This document shows, piece after piece, positions 22,265 through 34,920 of a DNA stretch of 64,000 bases. Origin of the DNA: Jacaranda mimosifolia (Eukaryota; Streptophyta; Magnoliopsida; Lamiales; Bignoniaceae); contig CM032127.1 in assembly GCA_018894105.1 (NCBI GenBank), positions 1,459,001 to 1,523,000 on the forward strand, written 5' to 3'. The position numbers and the translations under genes were made by a program. Below the pieces are notes generated by a model. That model did no database searches and was not told where the DNA came from. It was given only the letters and a program-made list of their open reading frames with translations. Each line of letters begins with the position of its first letter. The first letter of the stretch is position 1.

Positions 22265-22570
22265 TCGGGCTGTCAATTGGTCGGATTTGTATTAGATCAA
22301 TTATATCCAAATACAATTTTGACTATCAAAATCCATATTCAAATTCGATTCGATATCCTATAAGATCTTTGTTAATCAGTACTATAACCAAATTCGATGG
22401 ATAACTGAAATTGGATAAAACAAAAAAAAAAAATCCAACCCACTTGTTTAGAATTATAGATATTTACAATCGGATCTGATATATCAAATATTCTAATTTG
22501 ATAAAAATTTTAAAATTCGAATCAAATTCAAATCGAATTTGAATTAAAATTCGATCCATTAACAACCCTA
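22265..22570. mobile_element. hAT-like MITE, TAGGGCTGTCAA family
   Basis: The left end is TCGGGCTGTCAATTGG and the right end CCATTAACAACCCTA. The flanking 8-mers GTATTTTT (22257-22264) and GTAATTTT (22571-22578) match at 7 of 8 positions. The interior resembles the elements at 60285-61704 (words such as GGATTTGNATTAGAT and ATCCAAATNC). Confidence 0.75.
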
Positions 22571-23481
22571 GTAATTTTATATTGCTTCCTAAGAGATAAT
22601 AATATATTTATCCACGAACATAAAAAATAAAAATTAACTAATAGGCCAGCTTAAGAATCAAAGAAGGAAAACTATGATTTTACTTTAAAAAAAAAAAAAA
22701 AATTATGAATGTAGTAAGTAAAAGTACCATGGGCCTGCCATGTTTGGCCTTGTTGGCAACCCCATGGGATGGCTTCCTAGCTACAGTACATGGGCTCCAA
22801 ACAGGTACCAATGCATTTCTAAGAGAAGAGATGCGTGTGTGGTTTTCAAAATACTTGCATTTTTTCTGTATCAAGGACAAATATTTTTCCTTTATATTTA
22901 TATTTATGTATGTATGTATGTATGTATATGCGTGTATATATATTGTTTCGAAATTGTGATCCTTCTTTTAAGTGGAAATGAAACAACTTTGATCGAGACA
23001 AGAGACAGACTCTTCATCTTTAAAATGAATTTGCCCATCCCCACACTGGTGCTAACTGCTAACGGCAATCATTTTTGAAAATATAAAGACCGACTGTTGA
23101 AGAATAAAAAGTATTTCAAATCTTTTGAAACAACCAAAAAAAATAAATAAACTCTCTCTTCAACCTAATGTAGAATGTTAAGGCTATAAATATTGTGTTG
23201 CTTCGAACGAATGAAATGATAGTTTCATAGAATCTATTTACAGTTATTGAAGGATTGCTTTTCTGAATGAACATGACTATTAAAAATGTTTTCATTGAAT
23301 TAACAAGCCTCTTGTAAAATAGCAGATTGAACAAACAATTTGTGATTAGTAATTTCAAATCATCGTAGTCATAAGATCATCCAAAACCACCACATTATGA
23401 TACATTAACATAATCTTTTTTCTTACAAAGATCGATCAATATAAATACTCCACCTTTGTCATGTCCCTAGTCCTTTCAAAC

Positions 23482-24039
23482 TAGACCTGGCAAAATTCAA
23501 CCCATACCCATGGGTATCCAAAAAAATACGGATAATGGGCATTGTTTTTCTAACCCAAAAAATTGTGAGTAATTTTATCCGTACCCAATTTACCCGACAT
23601 TTTTTGGCCCGGCCCGCGGGTACCCGTGGGTAACCTGTATATAAATATAAATATTTTTAATCTAAATAGTAACTTTTGATTTCATAAATTAAAATTTTAT
23701 GGCAAATTAAATTAAATTATATCCTAAAACAAAACCCTAAATAACAAAAAGCCCCTTCCCAAATTATTAATATGCTTTAGGTATTTGTTTAATTTAATGT
23801 TTGACATTTGTAGTCTTTTTCTTTTTTAGTTTTATTTAGTTAAATTTGTAGTTTTTATTTTTTTTATTTTTATTTAATTTTTATTTTTAGTGTTTACCTT
23901 TAAATATTAAAAAAATAAAAAATATTATGGGTACCCATGGGTTATATCCATTACCCATCCTCACGGTAACGGATCCCCTATCTCGTACCTGATAAAAAAC
24001 AGGTAAATTTACCCGATTAGTACTCAATTGCCAGGTCTA
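23482..24039. mobile_element. hAT-like MITE, TAGACCTGGCAA ends
   Basis: The 12-bp terminal inverted repeats TAGACCTGGCAA and TTGCCAGGTCTA are perfect. The flanking 8-mers TTTCAAAC and TTCCAAGC agree at 6 of 8 positions. The interior repeats ACCCATGGGTA and GGGTACCC words and has no coding frame. Confidence 0.8.
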
Positions 24040-24970
24040 TTCCAAGCTAACGATGCGGGTTCAATTAAGTAGTAAGTCTACCCCAAGATAAGTGCTTCTT
24101 AAAGCCACAGGAATAATACCCAATAAAAAAACTCATTCAAATTAAGAGCAGAATAAATTTTCAAGAGTAATCAATACATAACGAACTAAAATCCCGTAAA
24201 AATAGAGATTTTCTTTGTAGTGTACCTCTATTACAAGAAGTAGTACCTAAATAGGGTAAAACTAGTCCTTGTCTGAATCAGATTCATTCATATGTGGTCA
24301 AAGATCCACATCCAAGGAATAAGAATCCTAGCTCACTATAATAATGGTATGTATTGTGGGTTACAATGAAAGCACATTGTGGTGCAAAAAGATTGGAAAG
24401 TGACCAACTAATAGCTTCTTTGAGCAGCAAATATCATCATCACCACCCATATTCCCATAAAGTTGTTCCACATATGATGGTTCTCAACGCATTTGCTGGC
24501 GTATCAAGTTTCCACTTAACAAGTAATTGCTTCCAAATCAAGCCCATAGTTTAGCTTTAAAAAAAAAAAAATTATTGAAATTTTTTGGTGTCCTTTTGGA
24601 ATCTTTTCATTCATAATTACTTTAATTTGTTTTAAGATATATAAATGGAACTAAACTATATATAGTACAATGATTAATTACATTTTGACTTTAACATTAT
24701 GGGATTTCAATTATTACAATTATAAGATAAAAATAAATAGGTCCAAATATGCGACAATGATTATATTTTAGTACTCCACTTGAGCTTCATTGGGTTGACA
24801 ATTTAACTTTACCATCCACGCGTGAACAAAAAGAAAATAAGAGGAAAAAGGATGATGAGAAATGTTAATTTTTTATTCCATGTTGAGAAATTAGGAAGAT
24901 TGAGGTCTATTCAAGGCATCTTTTTAAAATAATTTTTTTCCATCAACGCGTGCAGGTTGAACTCGATATG

Positions 24971-25461
24971 TAGGGATGGCAATGAAGCGGGTCAAAATCT
25001 GAATCCGAACTCAACCCATCCCGAGGTACGGGTTGGGAGTGACTTAATGAGGTGTGGGTCGGCGTATGCCGTATGGAGTATAATTTTCATAACCTAAAAT
25101 ATTTGAGGCGAGGTATAGGGTTTACCTAACCTGCTCCATAACTTCGCCCCAACTATGCCCCACAATAATAATTATAATAATTTATTTTTGTTTTTCAAAT
25201 TAAGAATAATTTGAATGTTGTGATGATTGTTACTTTAATTCTACTCTTACTATCCTATTTTGCTTCTACAATCTTATCTTGTTTGCATGAATTTTTTATT
25301 TTTATACATAAATTTTGAATTTTAATTGCTGTCAATTGGTTTTAATTTAATACATTTATTGAATGATTTTGATTTTTCTAATTCTTTCCGGATTGACGGG
25401 TTAGACCCGCCAACCCGACAAGACGAGATGGGGCAAGGTCTTTTTGGTATTGTCATCTCTA
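24971..25461. mobile_element. hAT-like MITE, TAGGGATGGCAAT ends
   Basis: The ends are TAGGGATGGCAAT and ATTGTCATCTCTA. The flanking 8-mers TCGATATG (24963-24970) and TCGACATA (25462-25469) agree at 6 of 8 positions. The interior has the GGGTCGGCG/CCAACCCG composition seen in this group. Confidence 0.75.
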
Positions 25462-26162
25462 TCGACATAATTGGACATTCATATTTAATGATAAATCTAA
25501 TCCTGTGCTTGGGCCTTGAATTTTATTATGAAAAATGTGTAGTTTTTTTTTTTTTTATATAACCTTTTTGTGCTTCAAATGACGTAAACATGTGCCTTAA
25601 TATTTGCATTTTCTTTCTCTTTATCCTTACTGTTAATTTTCTTTGCTCCAAACACAGCATAAATGTTATTGTGTCCATTTGTCGATCATTCCGTAAACAA
25701 ATTGGGTAAAATGAAGATTATTTTATCACCAAATTGCCTCAATAATTTTAGATGAGTTAAGTGCATTGCACTTTGAATTCCATAACTAATTCATGTCATC
25801 TTATTCAATTAAAAATGTACTCAATTAAGTTATAAATAATTAAATCATATACGATAAAGTCAGTATTTAATTTTATAACATTATTGTATCTTTATTCAAC
25901 AATTCACTTTTTATTTTAAAAGAAATGGTATAAAATTTGTTGAAATTATATTATTTAATAAAAAAAAAACAACATATATTTGGTAAATGGCAAAAAATAG
26001 ATTTGATGAAGCGTGCACGCAATATATAGGTCCGGAAACTGAGCCATACAGAGACCCATTTATTATCTATTTATTTTACCACTTGTCTACAATTTAATGT
26101 TTCGTAAGAATTGAGGAAAAAATCGGTTATTTTTGCCTAATAAGATATACTAGAAAATTTTA

Positions 26163-26541
26163 CGGCCCGTTTGTTGTTGTTTTTGGGGGGGCTCATTTTC
26201 ATTTTTTAATAGAAAATAAAAATAAAAAATCATCAACTTTTTCCTCATTTTTACACATATTTTTATTTTCAAAATATTTTTCCAAACAAACCCTTACACT
26301 ATCTCTCTCCATTTTTACTTCTCATCACTTTTCATTTTTTACTACTCTCATTTGCACGACTTTTATTACAAAAGTATTATATTTTTTAAATACAACTCGT
26401 TTTTAATTTTATATAATCATTAAATTTTAAACAAAATATTTAAATAATATTTTATTTTTAAAAATATTTTTACAACCAATTTTTTACTATTTTTTTTATA
26501 AAAAATATAAATACTTTCAGAAAACAAAGTCAAACGGTCTA
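26163..26541. mobile_element. Tourist-like MITE, subfamily B, uninterrupted copy
   Basis: The ends are CGGCCCGTTTG and CAAACGGTCTA with TTA at 26160-26162 and 26542-26544. It contains the intact sequence AAACCCTTACACTATCTC, which corresponds to the site split by an insertion in the copy at 15439-16221. Confidence 0.8.
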
Positions 26542-27450
26542 TTACCAATTTTACAGAGGGGAAAAGAGGGACGAAATAAAAATCAAAAAAATCAAAAAAG
26601 AAGTGAAATGTGATTCGTGTTTGCGTCAGCCATGTGCGCCGTGTGCCGCCCTCCTTTGGAGTCAACTACCACTAAAAATCCCAAACCCAACGGCGCCGAC
26701 ACGTTTAGTAAAAATCTGGAAATGGTGGGCAGGGTGACTGACTATTTAAGGAAGTTCAAATTCAATTAATCTCATGGAAAAATAATTTTTAGGGTTTTAG
26801 ATAAAAAAAATTCTTTTTCCTCCCTTTTTTTTTTAATTATGCACAAAGGTACTGAAAGAGTTTAGTAAGGTTCGAATTTCGAAGCTCACATTCATTTGTA
26901 CGAGAATCGTGTCGTTGAGCTAATTAGCTATCAACTTTGGATACACGTTAAAATAACAAAATTTTGAAGTATTTTTGGTAAAAATAGCAGTTGAGAGTTG
27001 ATTATGTTTTATCGGAATTTCAATTGCATTAATTGATATTTAAAAATAAAAAAAAATGAAACCAATGAATTTATGAAAAAAATTACTAGAATGAAGGCAG
27101 TTTTCTTCGGTGACAGTTTATGATGAAGCGAAAGAAAACGAAAAAAGCCTATTTAAGGTTAAAAAAATTAAACAATTATAAGGTATACTAAAAGTTTTAT
27201 ATTTAAATTCTCATTATAGAAAATGAATAGAATCTCGTACAGCCAAAATAATATACATATCTCTTTAGAAAAATATGTTTTTTTATATATAAAATATTAT
27301 ACATTAACTAAATTTTCAAATCTATCCCTATTCTGTTTTATATTTTTACATAATTCATCCAAATATATATATTCATTCCTATATAAGAATTAATTAATAA
27401 TTTTTCAATTTTGAAAATAAAAATATATTGTGAAAGCATAAAAACGCACT

Positions 27451-27805
27451 AATAGACCATTTGGATTTATTTTTTGAAGGCATTTTCATTTTTTGATGAA
27501 AAATAATAGTGAAAAATTAGTTATAAAAATATTTTTGAAAATAATATGTTGTATGAAAATTTTTTTTAAAATGTAATTATTATATGGGGTTGAAAATGAG
27601 TTGTATTTCAAAAATATAATATTTTTATATTAAAAGTAAGGCAAATATGAGTAGAAAAAAATAAAAAGCAAAAATAGAGAAATAGTATAATACTGTATTT
27701 TGAATAATATTTTAATAATAAAAATAGGAGATAAATTGATAAATTTTTTTTTTTTAGTAAAAAAATAAAAATAGTATTTGAAAATAAAACCAAACGGGCA
27801 CCAAT
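27451..27805. mobile_element. Tourist-like MITE, subfamily B (degraded ends)
   Basis: The left end contains CCATTTGGATTTATTTTTTG and the right end AATAAAACCAAACGGGC. The interior matches the other subfamily B copies. The 3-bp duplications are no longer recognisable, so borders are approximate. Confidence 0.6.
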
Positions 27806-28179
27806 GATATCCCAAAAGAAAATATTAAGTGAAGTTCCACATAAAAGTTTGAGCACTACCAATTTCCATTTTTAAAAAAGAAAAATGAGATTAAATTCTT
27901 ATTACTATATATATACATATATATTTAATTTTCAAGTCCCATCAGTCAGCTCTCCCAATCCCTAGACAGTTGGCACGTGTTTTCACCATACACGACCTTA
28001 GAATTACATATGATTCCCACATACGTACAACAAAATGTTTTGTTTTTTTTCAATTCTTTTAGCATTATTTTTGGCACATGTAACGTGCACTATACTGCAA
28101 CTTTTTTTTTTTTTTTTCTTTGCCTAGTCATTCACATTAATTTTGTCCCCCATATGTGTGTCGTCTAATTCCTTGCAGC

Positions 28180-28526
28180 TCCCCTTTTTTTTTTTTTTTT
28201 TTTTTTGAGCTCATTTTTATTTTTCACTGAAAATAAAAATAAATAGTCATCAATTCTCCTTTATTTTTACAAAAAATTTTATTTTCAAAACATTATTTTA
28301 AATAAATATTTACATTTTCTTTCATTTTTACTTTTCATTTTATCTACTCATATTTATACGATTTTTAATACAAAATATTATATTTTTTAAATATAACTCA
28401 TTTTCAATCTTATATAATCATTACAGTTTAAACAATATTTTATTTTAAAAAATACATTCATAATTAATTTTTTATTATTTTATCAAAAAATAAAAATACC
28501 TTCAAAAAATAAATTCAAACAGAACC
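28180..28526. mobile_element. Tourist-like MITE, subfamily B, abutting another
   Basis: The interior matches 26163-26541 (TTTTTATTTTTCACTGAAA, then ATTCAAACAGAACC). The right end reaches TTA at 28527-28529, which is also the left duplication of the next element. The left end runs into a poly-T tract and is uncertain. Confidence 0.6.
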
Positions 28527-28529
28527 TTA

Positions 28530-28950
28530 CGGGGTGTTTGGTTTGATTTCCAAGACCCCTTTTCATTTTTATCTGAAAATAAAAATTAAAAACTATAACT
28601 TTTTTCATATTTTCACTTAAACCATTCTTATTTTAAATTTCAAACTTTTTATAAATCTACCATATCATTCTATTATCATATCAATCAAATTCAAATTTGA
28701 TTTGACATAAAGCATCAACTATCATTTTAAAATTAATAAAATACACATATATTTTTAAAATATACATATTCTCAAATATAAAAAAATATAAATCAACCAT
28801 CTTTTCAATTCTATACATACTTTAACCATTACTTTTCAACAAATCATCCAAACATATTTTCATTTCCATTTCAAATCTATAACTAACTTTTTAACTTTTA
28901 GAAATGGTTAGAAACTGAAAAGGGCTCTGGAAATAAAACCAAACGGGCCC
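28530..28950. mobile_element. Tourist-like MITE, subfamily A
   Basis: The ends are CGGGGTGTTTGGTTTG and AAAACCAAACGGGCCC. TTA flanks it at 28527-28529 and 28951-28953. Non-coding, 421 bp. Confidence 0.8.
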
Positions 28951-29387
28951 TTAACCATTTCATCTAACCCAAAAAAATAGAAAAAGAAAAAAAAAGAAAA
29001 TGTATATATATTTCCTCAAAAAGTAAAAAAGAAAAGTTAATTAATTTGATTTGATTGAGCTGATGATGTAATCAATGACGAAGAGGATGATTTGACATTT
29101 GAGATTGGACTTTGCTTTGCATGGTGACCAAAAACCACATTAAAACTAGAATTTATGATGTTGTATTGGAAAAATAAAAAATATGTCAATCATATATCTA
29201 CTTTCGGTTGAGGAAGACTGTGAAAAATGATGATTTTTTTAATTTAATCCTATGGTCACCAATTAAAGTTAAATTGCTTCTGTTTTTAACCTAATAACAA
29301 GGGTGATAAGGGTGCCATCCTCAACCAATGGCAAAGAGAGAAAGAGAGAGATTAGATGATTTGACAACAAAAGAGTACATAAACTAA

Positions 29388-29541
29388 GTGACCGTTGGAT
29401 TTTATTTTTTGGAGGTATTTTCATTTTCTGCTAAAAAATTAATTATAAGTATAAGTTTGAAAATAAAATAATTATATATAATTGAAAATAAGTTGTATTT
29501 GGATATTGTTGTATTTGTAAGTAGAAAAAAATAAAGTGTGA

Positions 29542-29585
<44 letters not shown>

Positions 29586-29693
29586 GTGTTGAAAATGAAA
29601 ATGTCTGTGAAAATAAGAGAGAAGTTGATAACTTTCTAATTTCATTTTTAGGAGAACTGAAAATTATGTTTGAAAAGAAAACCAAACACGCAC
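29388..29693. mobile_element. Tourist-like MITE, subfamily B, with GA repeat
   Basis: The ends are GTGACCGTTGGATTTT and AAAACCAAACACGCAC, flanked by TAA at 29385-29387 and 29694-29696. A (GA)18 microsatellite at 29547-29582 lies inside it. Confidence 0.75.
29547..29582. repeat. (GA)18 microsatellite
   Basis: Thirty-six bases of uninterrupted GA dinucleotides inside the MITE at 29388-29693. It is likely to vary in length between individuals. Confidence 0.9.
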
Positions 29694-31171
29694 TAAGAGA
29701 AATAATGGAAATTTATTGGTAATTTAAAAAGGCATTGATGTTTCAAAGTTAAAAGTAAATTATTAAAGAGCAACGAAATGTTGATGATTTGAGTTTAGAA
29801 ATGATTTTCCACTAGTTGATTGTCAGACGATGGAATTAAAGGCAATTGTATTGTATTGATAAATAGATTGTCGGATAACACGTTTAATAGATTATTCAAG
29901 TTGAATTAAAATTACATAATTTTGAGTGGTCCGAACTCAAAATGATTGGATAAAATAAAGAACGTCCATTCAGATAAGGCCACGTAGACTTGCCCAACTA
30001 CCACTTGCCGGTGCCATGAATAGTTATATTAATGACATATTGAAGGAGTGCGATTCTTGTTGAAATTCAATTATATGCTTTATTTTGCTTTCAAATGAAG
30101 TTGCCTTTCACGAATGTGAGTATTGGAGAGTTTTCATCGGATAGTTCGACCATCCTAACAAGCTTGTGATTTCAACTTTTTGAAAGCATTGGAGTAGACC
30201 TACCCAAATTTTGATTAAGTCCAAATTAAGAGAGAAATTCCCAAACTCATATCAATAGCTCAACTAGTAGGTTTATGTTGATTCAACCCTTTGAAAGCTT
30301 TCATTGTCCTATGAAAATTTGTCCATGCTCAAACCATATCAAAAGAAATATAGAGAAAAATAGTAAATAATTGTAATTAATGTGTACTTATAGATGCTCA
30401 AAATGAATTATTATTCCTAAAAGATTGACACATGCAAATAACATACCATTGGGTGGTTAAATTTGAAGCGTTCAAATTAATAAAATTTAGTGGTCAAGAT
30501 CATTCAAATTCTGGGTCTTAATTAGACCGGATCGAATTAACTTGACTAAAATCGTCTGAATGTTTAAACGTTTGATATTATATTGTACAGGATAATTTGC
30601 GGAACTTCCCAATTACAAACTCTCCTAGCCACATATAAACCTTCTAATTAGTCGCAAAATATCTCTATTTAAGTCACAATTACAAATTAAGATCAAGATA
30701 TACTTGTTAAAATATTGTCTTCAAAAATCAAAATTTTATAAAAATTACTTATGCTAAGTGGCCATGGCCATGGGTCATCTAACCTTTACAAAATAATTCA
30801 TCCCACATGGCAAGCTAAAGTCAAAAAGTTGTACGAGTAGGGGAAATTTGTGGATTGGGGTGCAAAGTCAGTAATGTTGCTCATGGTGACAACAACCATG
30901 CATGACCATGTTCCCTATATTTCAGTTACAAAGGTAGTACTACTTTTGAGTAAAATTTTGATGCTTGCGTGATAACTTCTTCTTGTGTTGTCACTTTGTT
31001 GCCAGAAAATTTAGTGGATTTACATTTATATTTGACTTTTTAATAATATTTATTTTAAAAAATTCTTTTTATTGAAGAATAACATAGAAAGAGTAAATCG
31101 GCATAGTAACTCCCTTGCACATGACCATAAGAGATTCTCATTGTTACAAAATATTCGATTTGAATCATAAT

Positions 31172-31549
31172 TAGGGATGCAAATGAGTCGAGCCAGCTCG
31201 CTAATCTCATGAACCAATCTCGAGCTAGCTCGACTCAAGATTGAGTTCCATTTCGAGCTGATATCGAGATGTTTATATATAGATTCAAGGCTCACAAACT
31301 AGTATATAATTAAATGATATTTTAATTTATTAATAAATATATATTATATTACTATTTTTTATTTCGAGTTCAAGCAAACTCGAGCTCACAATTATTTACA
31401 ACTCATTAAATAATTCGAGGCTTATCGATCCGAACCGAACATAGCTCGAACTTAAAATTTTAAACTCGTCAAACTCGTGCCTAATATATAGATATATTTC
31501 AAGGTCAAGTTCAAAAATTTTAACCAAGCTTGGCTCAATTGGACCCCTA
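31172..31549. mobile_element. GAGCTCG-rich hAT-like MITE, copy 2
   Basis: The ends are TAGGGATGCAAATGAG and CTCAATTGGACCCCTA, imperfect inverted repeats. The flanking 8-mers ATCATAAT (31164-31171) and ATAATAAT (31550-31557) agree at 7 of 8 positions. The interior is rich in GAGCTCG and CGAGCC words, as in the copies at 313 and 53578. Confidence 0.75.
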
Positions 31550-32565
31550 ATAATAATTATTATTCGAAGGACAAATCAGTCGCCATAACCCCCTAAATGA
31601 TAAATCATTTTTCAATTTAATTTATAAGAATCCTTGCAAAATATCTGATCTAAGCCATAAGTTCTCCTCATTGCTCTGAAATATTGGACTTAAACTATAA
31701 TTACCGTCCAAAAGACGAGTGTATACAGCAATCCCCCGTAAAAAAAACAAAAAAGGAATTAGCAATAAATTTTAGACAAATTTGGAAAAGCAATTTATCA
31801 TTTTAGACAAGCTACAAACAATAATTGGAATGTAAATTTTTTTTTTCCTATGATGACGCAATTACTTACACATAAAAATATAAAAACAAAAACAAGCTGA
31901 AAAGTCCCCGTGGCAGACACCAAATATAGCACCATCAACGGTTCACCTTTAAGCCTTGCACGACTTTGGTGCACGTTCTATTGTGTGGTGGGCCTCATCC
32001 CCCACAAACAAAGGCCACCTCTTTCCCTCCATTATTCTTTACACGCACAACACACACTACACTTTCCAACTTTTATATGGCATCACCAATTATTATAAAA
32101 AATTTAATCAATACTTTATTAAATTATCACAAGATAAATAAAATTAATTGCATAATGTCACACAAACACTTAATTATTCATCATTTTTAATAAAGAAATT
32201 AATTGCACACGTCACATGACCACTTAATTATTTAGCCACCATCCATGTATGTGGATGATGTGTTTATCATACGTAATAGTTGCAAAATAACATAGTGTAA
32301 TAGAAAATAGTCAGTTCGTATATTACACTGTTGGAAAAGACATTATTAGATTTGTATTTCTAATATTTAGAAAATGTTGTCTCTTAAATGGCCTATCATA
32401 ATATATATTTTTTAACTTAATTTGTTCTGAATTGAACACTTATATTTTTCTTATATATTTTTTGTTAATTTTTTAGTGGTATTTGGATGTAACTTCTTAC
32501 TATTTTTTTACAATTGATAAATTGTTTCAGAATTATTTTTCCTATTCAAATAATGAAATGACTTA

Positions 32566-32892
32566 CGCTTTGTTTGGTTATGTTTTCCCGGAACAATATT
32601 GTTTTGGAAAAATATAATCAAACATATCCCCATTTTTTCTCTAAAACACACATTTTTCAATATATATATATACATCATATGTATATTTTTTCTTATTCTA
32701 ATATTAAAAAAATTACTCAATTTCATTTTCACCTCAAAAATCCAACAAAAAAGTATTAATTTGATTGCTGCAGTAAAAAATATTTCCTCCAAAATATAAA
32801 CAGGCATACCAAAAAATAACTCACATTTTTTAATAATTCATTCTCTCAAAACATATAATAAAATCAAACAAAAAATATGAACAAACATAACC
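32566..32892. mobile_element. Tourist-like MITE, subfamily C, second copy
   Basis: The ends are CGCTTTGTTTGGTTATG and ATGAACAAACATAACC with TTA at 32563-32565 and 32893-32895. It is colinear with the copy in MAX1 intron 1 (13990-14338). Confidence 0.85.
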
Positions 32893-33177
32893 TTAATATT
32901 TAATTTTACTTCTTTTCACCTAAACTCTGACAAGACTGTAAAATTAATAGAGTATATAATAATTTTCTTAAAATAATATTTTATTTTTAAATAAGAACTT
33001 TTTTAAAATAATCTTTTCATCTAAGCTAGTGATACCCTACCAATTTAATTATTATTTTGAGGGCAATGACAAAAGATTCACGAAATTTTTAAATCTTTGA
33101 ACTTTTTTCTAAAATTAAATTCCACTTTGAGTAAAATAGAAGCCATAAAAGGTTTCTCTTTATTTATTTTCACCAAA

Positions 33178-33440
33178 CCACGTGGCGGACTCCCACTGGC
33201 TCCATACCGTGCGCCCTACAAAAGAAGTCCACAGTCTCCGTCCCTCAAAGAAAAGTGGAACAGCCGCCACTTGTCATATGTAAGGATGACGTGGACTAAA
33301 TTGATTATGTCAGCTGGTGGGTCCCCATCTCTTTGGACCCTACGTGAATTTCTTTTGACACATCAGATATGCCCAGTGACGTCACGCCACTGGGTGGGTC
33401 CCTTCTGTTCCCGCGGGGTCCACATGATGTAAGAGTTACG
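33178..33440. promoter_or_regulatory. Cluster of ACGT-core (bZIP-type) motifs
   Basis: Within about 260 bp there are CCACGTGG (33178-33185), TGACGTGG (33287-33294), TACGTGA (33341-33347) and the palindrome GTGACGTCAC (33376-33385), plus a TTACGT near 33437. The segment is much GC-richer than its flanks. G-box, TGACG and CRE-like cores bind plant bZIP factors. It is about 3.7 kb upstream of the glutaredoxin gene and 11 kb upstream of HSFA2. Which gene, if any, it serves is unknown. Confidence 0.4.
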
Positions 33441-34811
33441 TTTTTTAGTTCCCATTCATCCTCACCGTCACGGCGTCACCCCATGTGCCAAGTCCATGCA
33501 TCTAAGGGCGCGTTTGGTAGGAGACGACGGAAACGAAATTATTGCACTTGTCTTTAATTATTGATGTTGTCAGGCTCAATTGTGCAGGCCTGTAATTCTA
33601 GCAGTGATAATATAGATATTGAAGCAATATCAGTTGCATTAATTCTACTTCTAAATTAGAAGTGGATTCTGATGCCAAAAATAATTTGCAAGATCATCAA
33701 TTAAACAAAAACAAGAACACCTTTATATTCTACTCTCTCTTGGTCCCCCTTTACATTTTTCAATAAAGTCTTTTATATGATTAAAGATCCTACTACTTGA
33801 GATCAGAACTGCCCACTAAGCTACTAATTATTTTAATACAACTGAATCAATAAAATGAAGACACATGTAGCTCCATGTTCTTCTTTCTTCGGTCATGAGA
33901 CCGAGGTTTCTGCATCTAAAGGACTTTGACGTCGACTTGGCCTAGAAAAATGAACAAAAATCAGGCTGCAGCTCGGTTACGCCTTCGTCACACTCCACTC
34001 TTGTTTCCCTCGATTATTCCAAGGCAACTTTGGTTTATTCAATTTAGCTTGGCCATTTAGCCCAATGCCATACTATCAGCATCATTACCGCATCTTGACA
34101 AACTGCTACATTTTCATTGTTCTTTGCCAACTGCTTCGATTTGTTATGGCTTAGATTTTTATTCTAGCCAATGCCTTCACCAGCATTATACCAGCATCGT
34201 CGGCTCGACCATTTGGCTCATTCATATATACAACATTAGGTTCTAACAGCAAATAAGTATTTAGATCAAATTGACGACTATTCATAACCTAAAAATAAAA
34301 ATATATATATCGATGTGCAGAAAAAAGAAAAAGAAATTAACCTCTTTCGAATATATAATGCAAAAAATATTTGATATTCCTTGATTTAATGCATTATTTA
34401 GGCATGGTAGATCTTCAAGTTCAACGTTGTCTCTTTGTTACATGGATCTTGCTCTTAGAAATAAATTTGCAAGTCGGCGTTGTGGTCAACCCACCTAATC
34501 TTTTTATATTAGAGCAAAAATTTCTACTTTACCCCCTAACGTCGGCCAAAAGGTGAGTAACAATATTTTATTAGTTTTGAAAAAATATATATTATTTCTT
34601 GGTCCTTGGAAATTGGAATATTCATTGGTTTTGGTTTATTATAGTCGCTCCTTTGACTCTGGATTTGGTTGTTTGTATTAATCACACTTATAGTGAGAAT
34701 ACGTTTAGGTTAATTTGTAAGTATTTCAAAATATTTTATGAGATATTATTGAACATTTTGTAATATTTTTAAGTTATAAAAAAAAAATTAAAAATTTATA
34801 AGTCATTCTAA

Positions 34812-34920
34812 CACTACTAGAAAATTGGGCATCACGCGGTCACTAATTTGGCATAAAATCGATCACTGACATTGTCAGTAACCGCATTGTTACCTCGTCA
34901 CAAAATAACTCATCATAAGA
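34812..34920 (+). mobile_element. Possible CACTA transposon end
   Basis: CACTACTAGAAAAT at 34812 matches the terminal motif of plant CACTA (En/Spm) elements and is followed by short repeats of CACTGAC and GTCACTAA. No matching opposite end was found, so this is a solo terminus or chance. Confidence 0.4.

Noticed and set aside
33097..33557. Overlapping short open frames in the GC-richer segment
   Set aside because: They are in several frames without codon pattern or motifs. The segment is better described as a regulatory-motif cluster.
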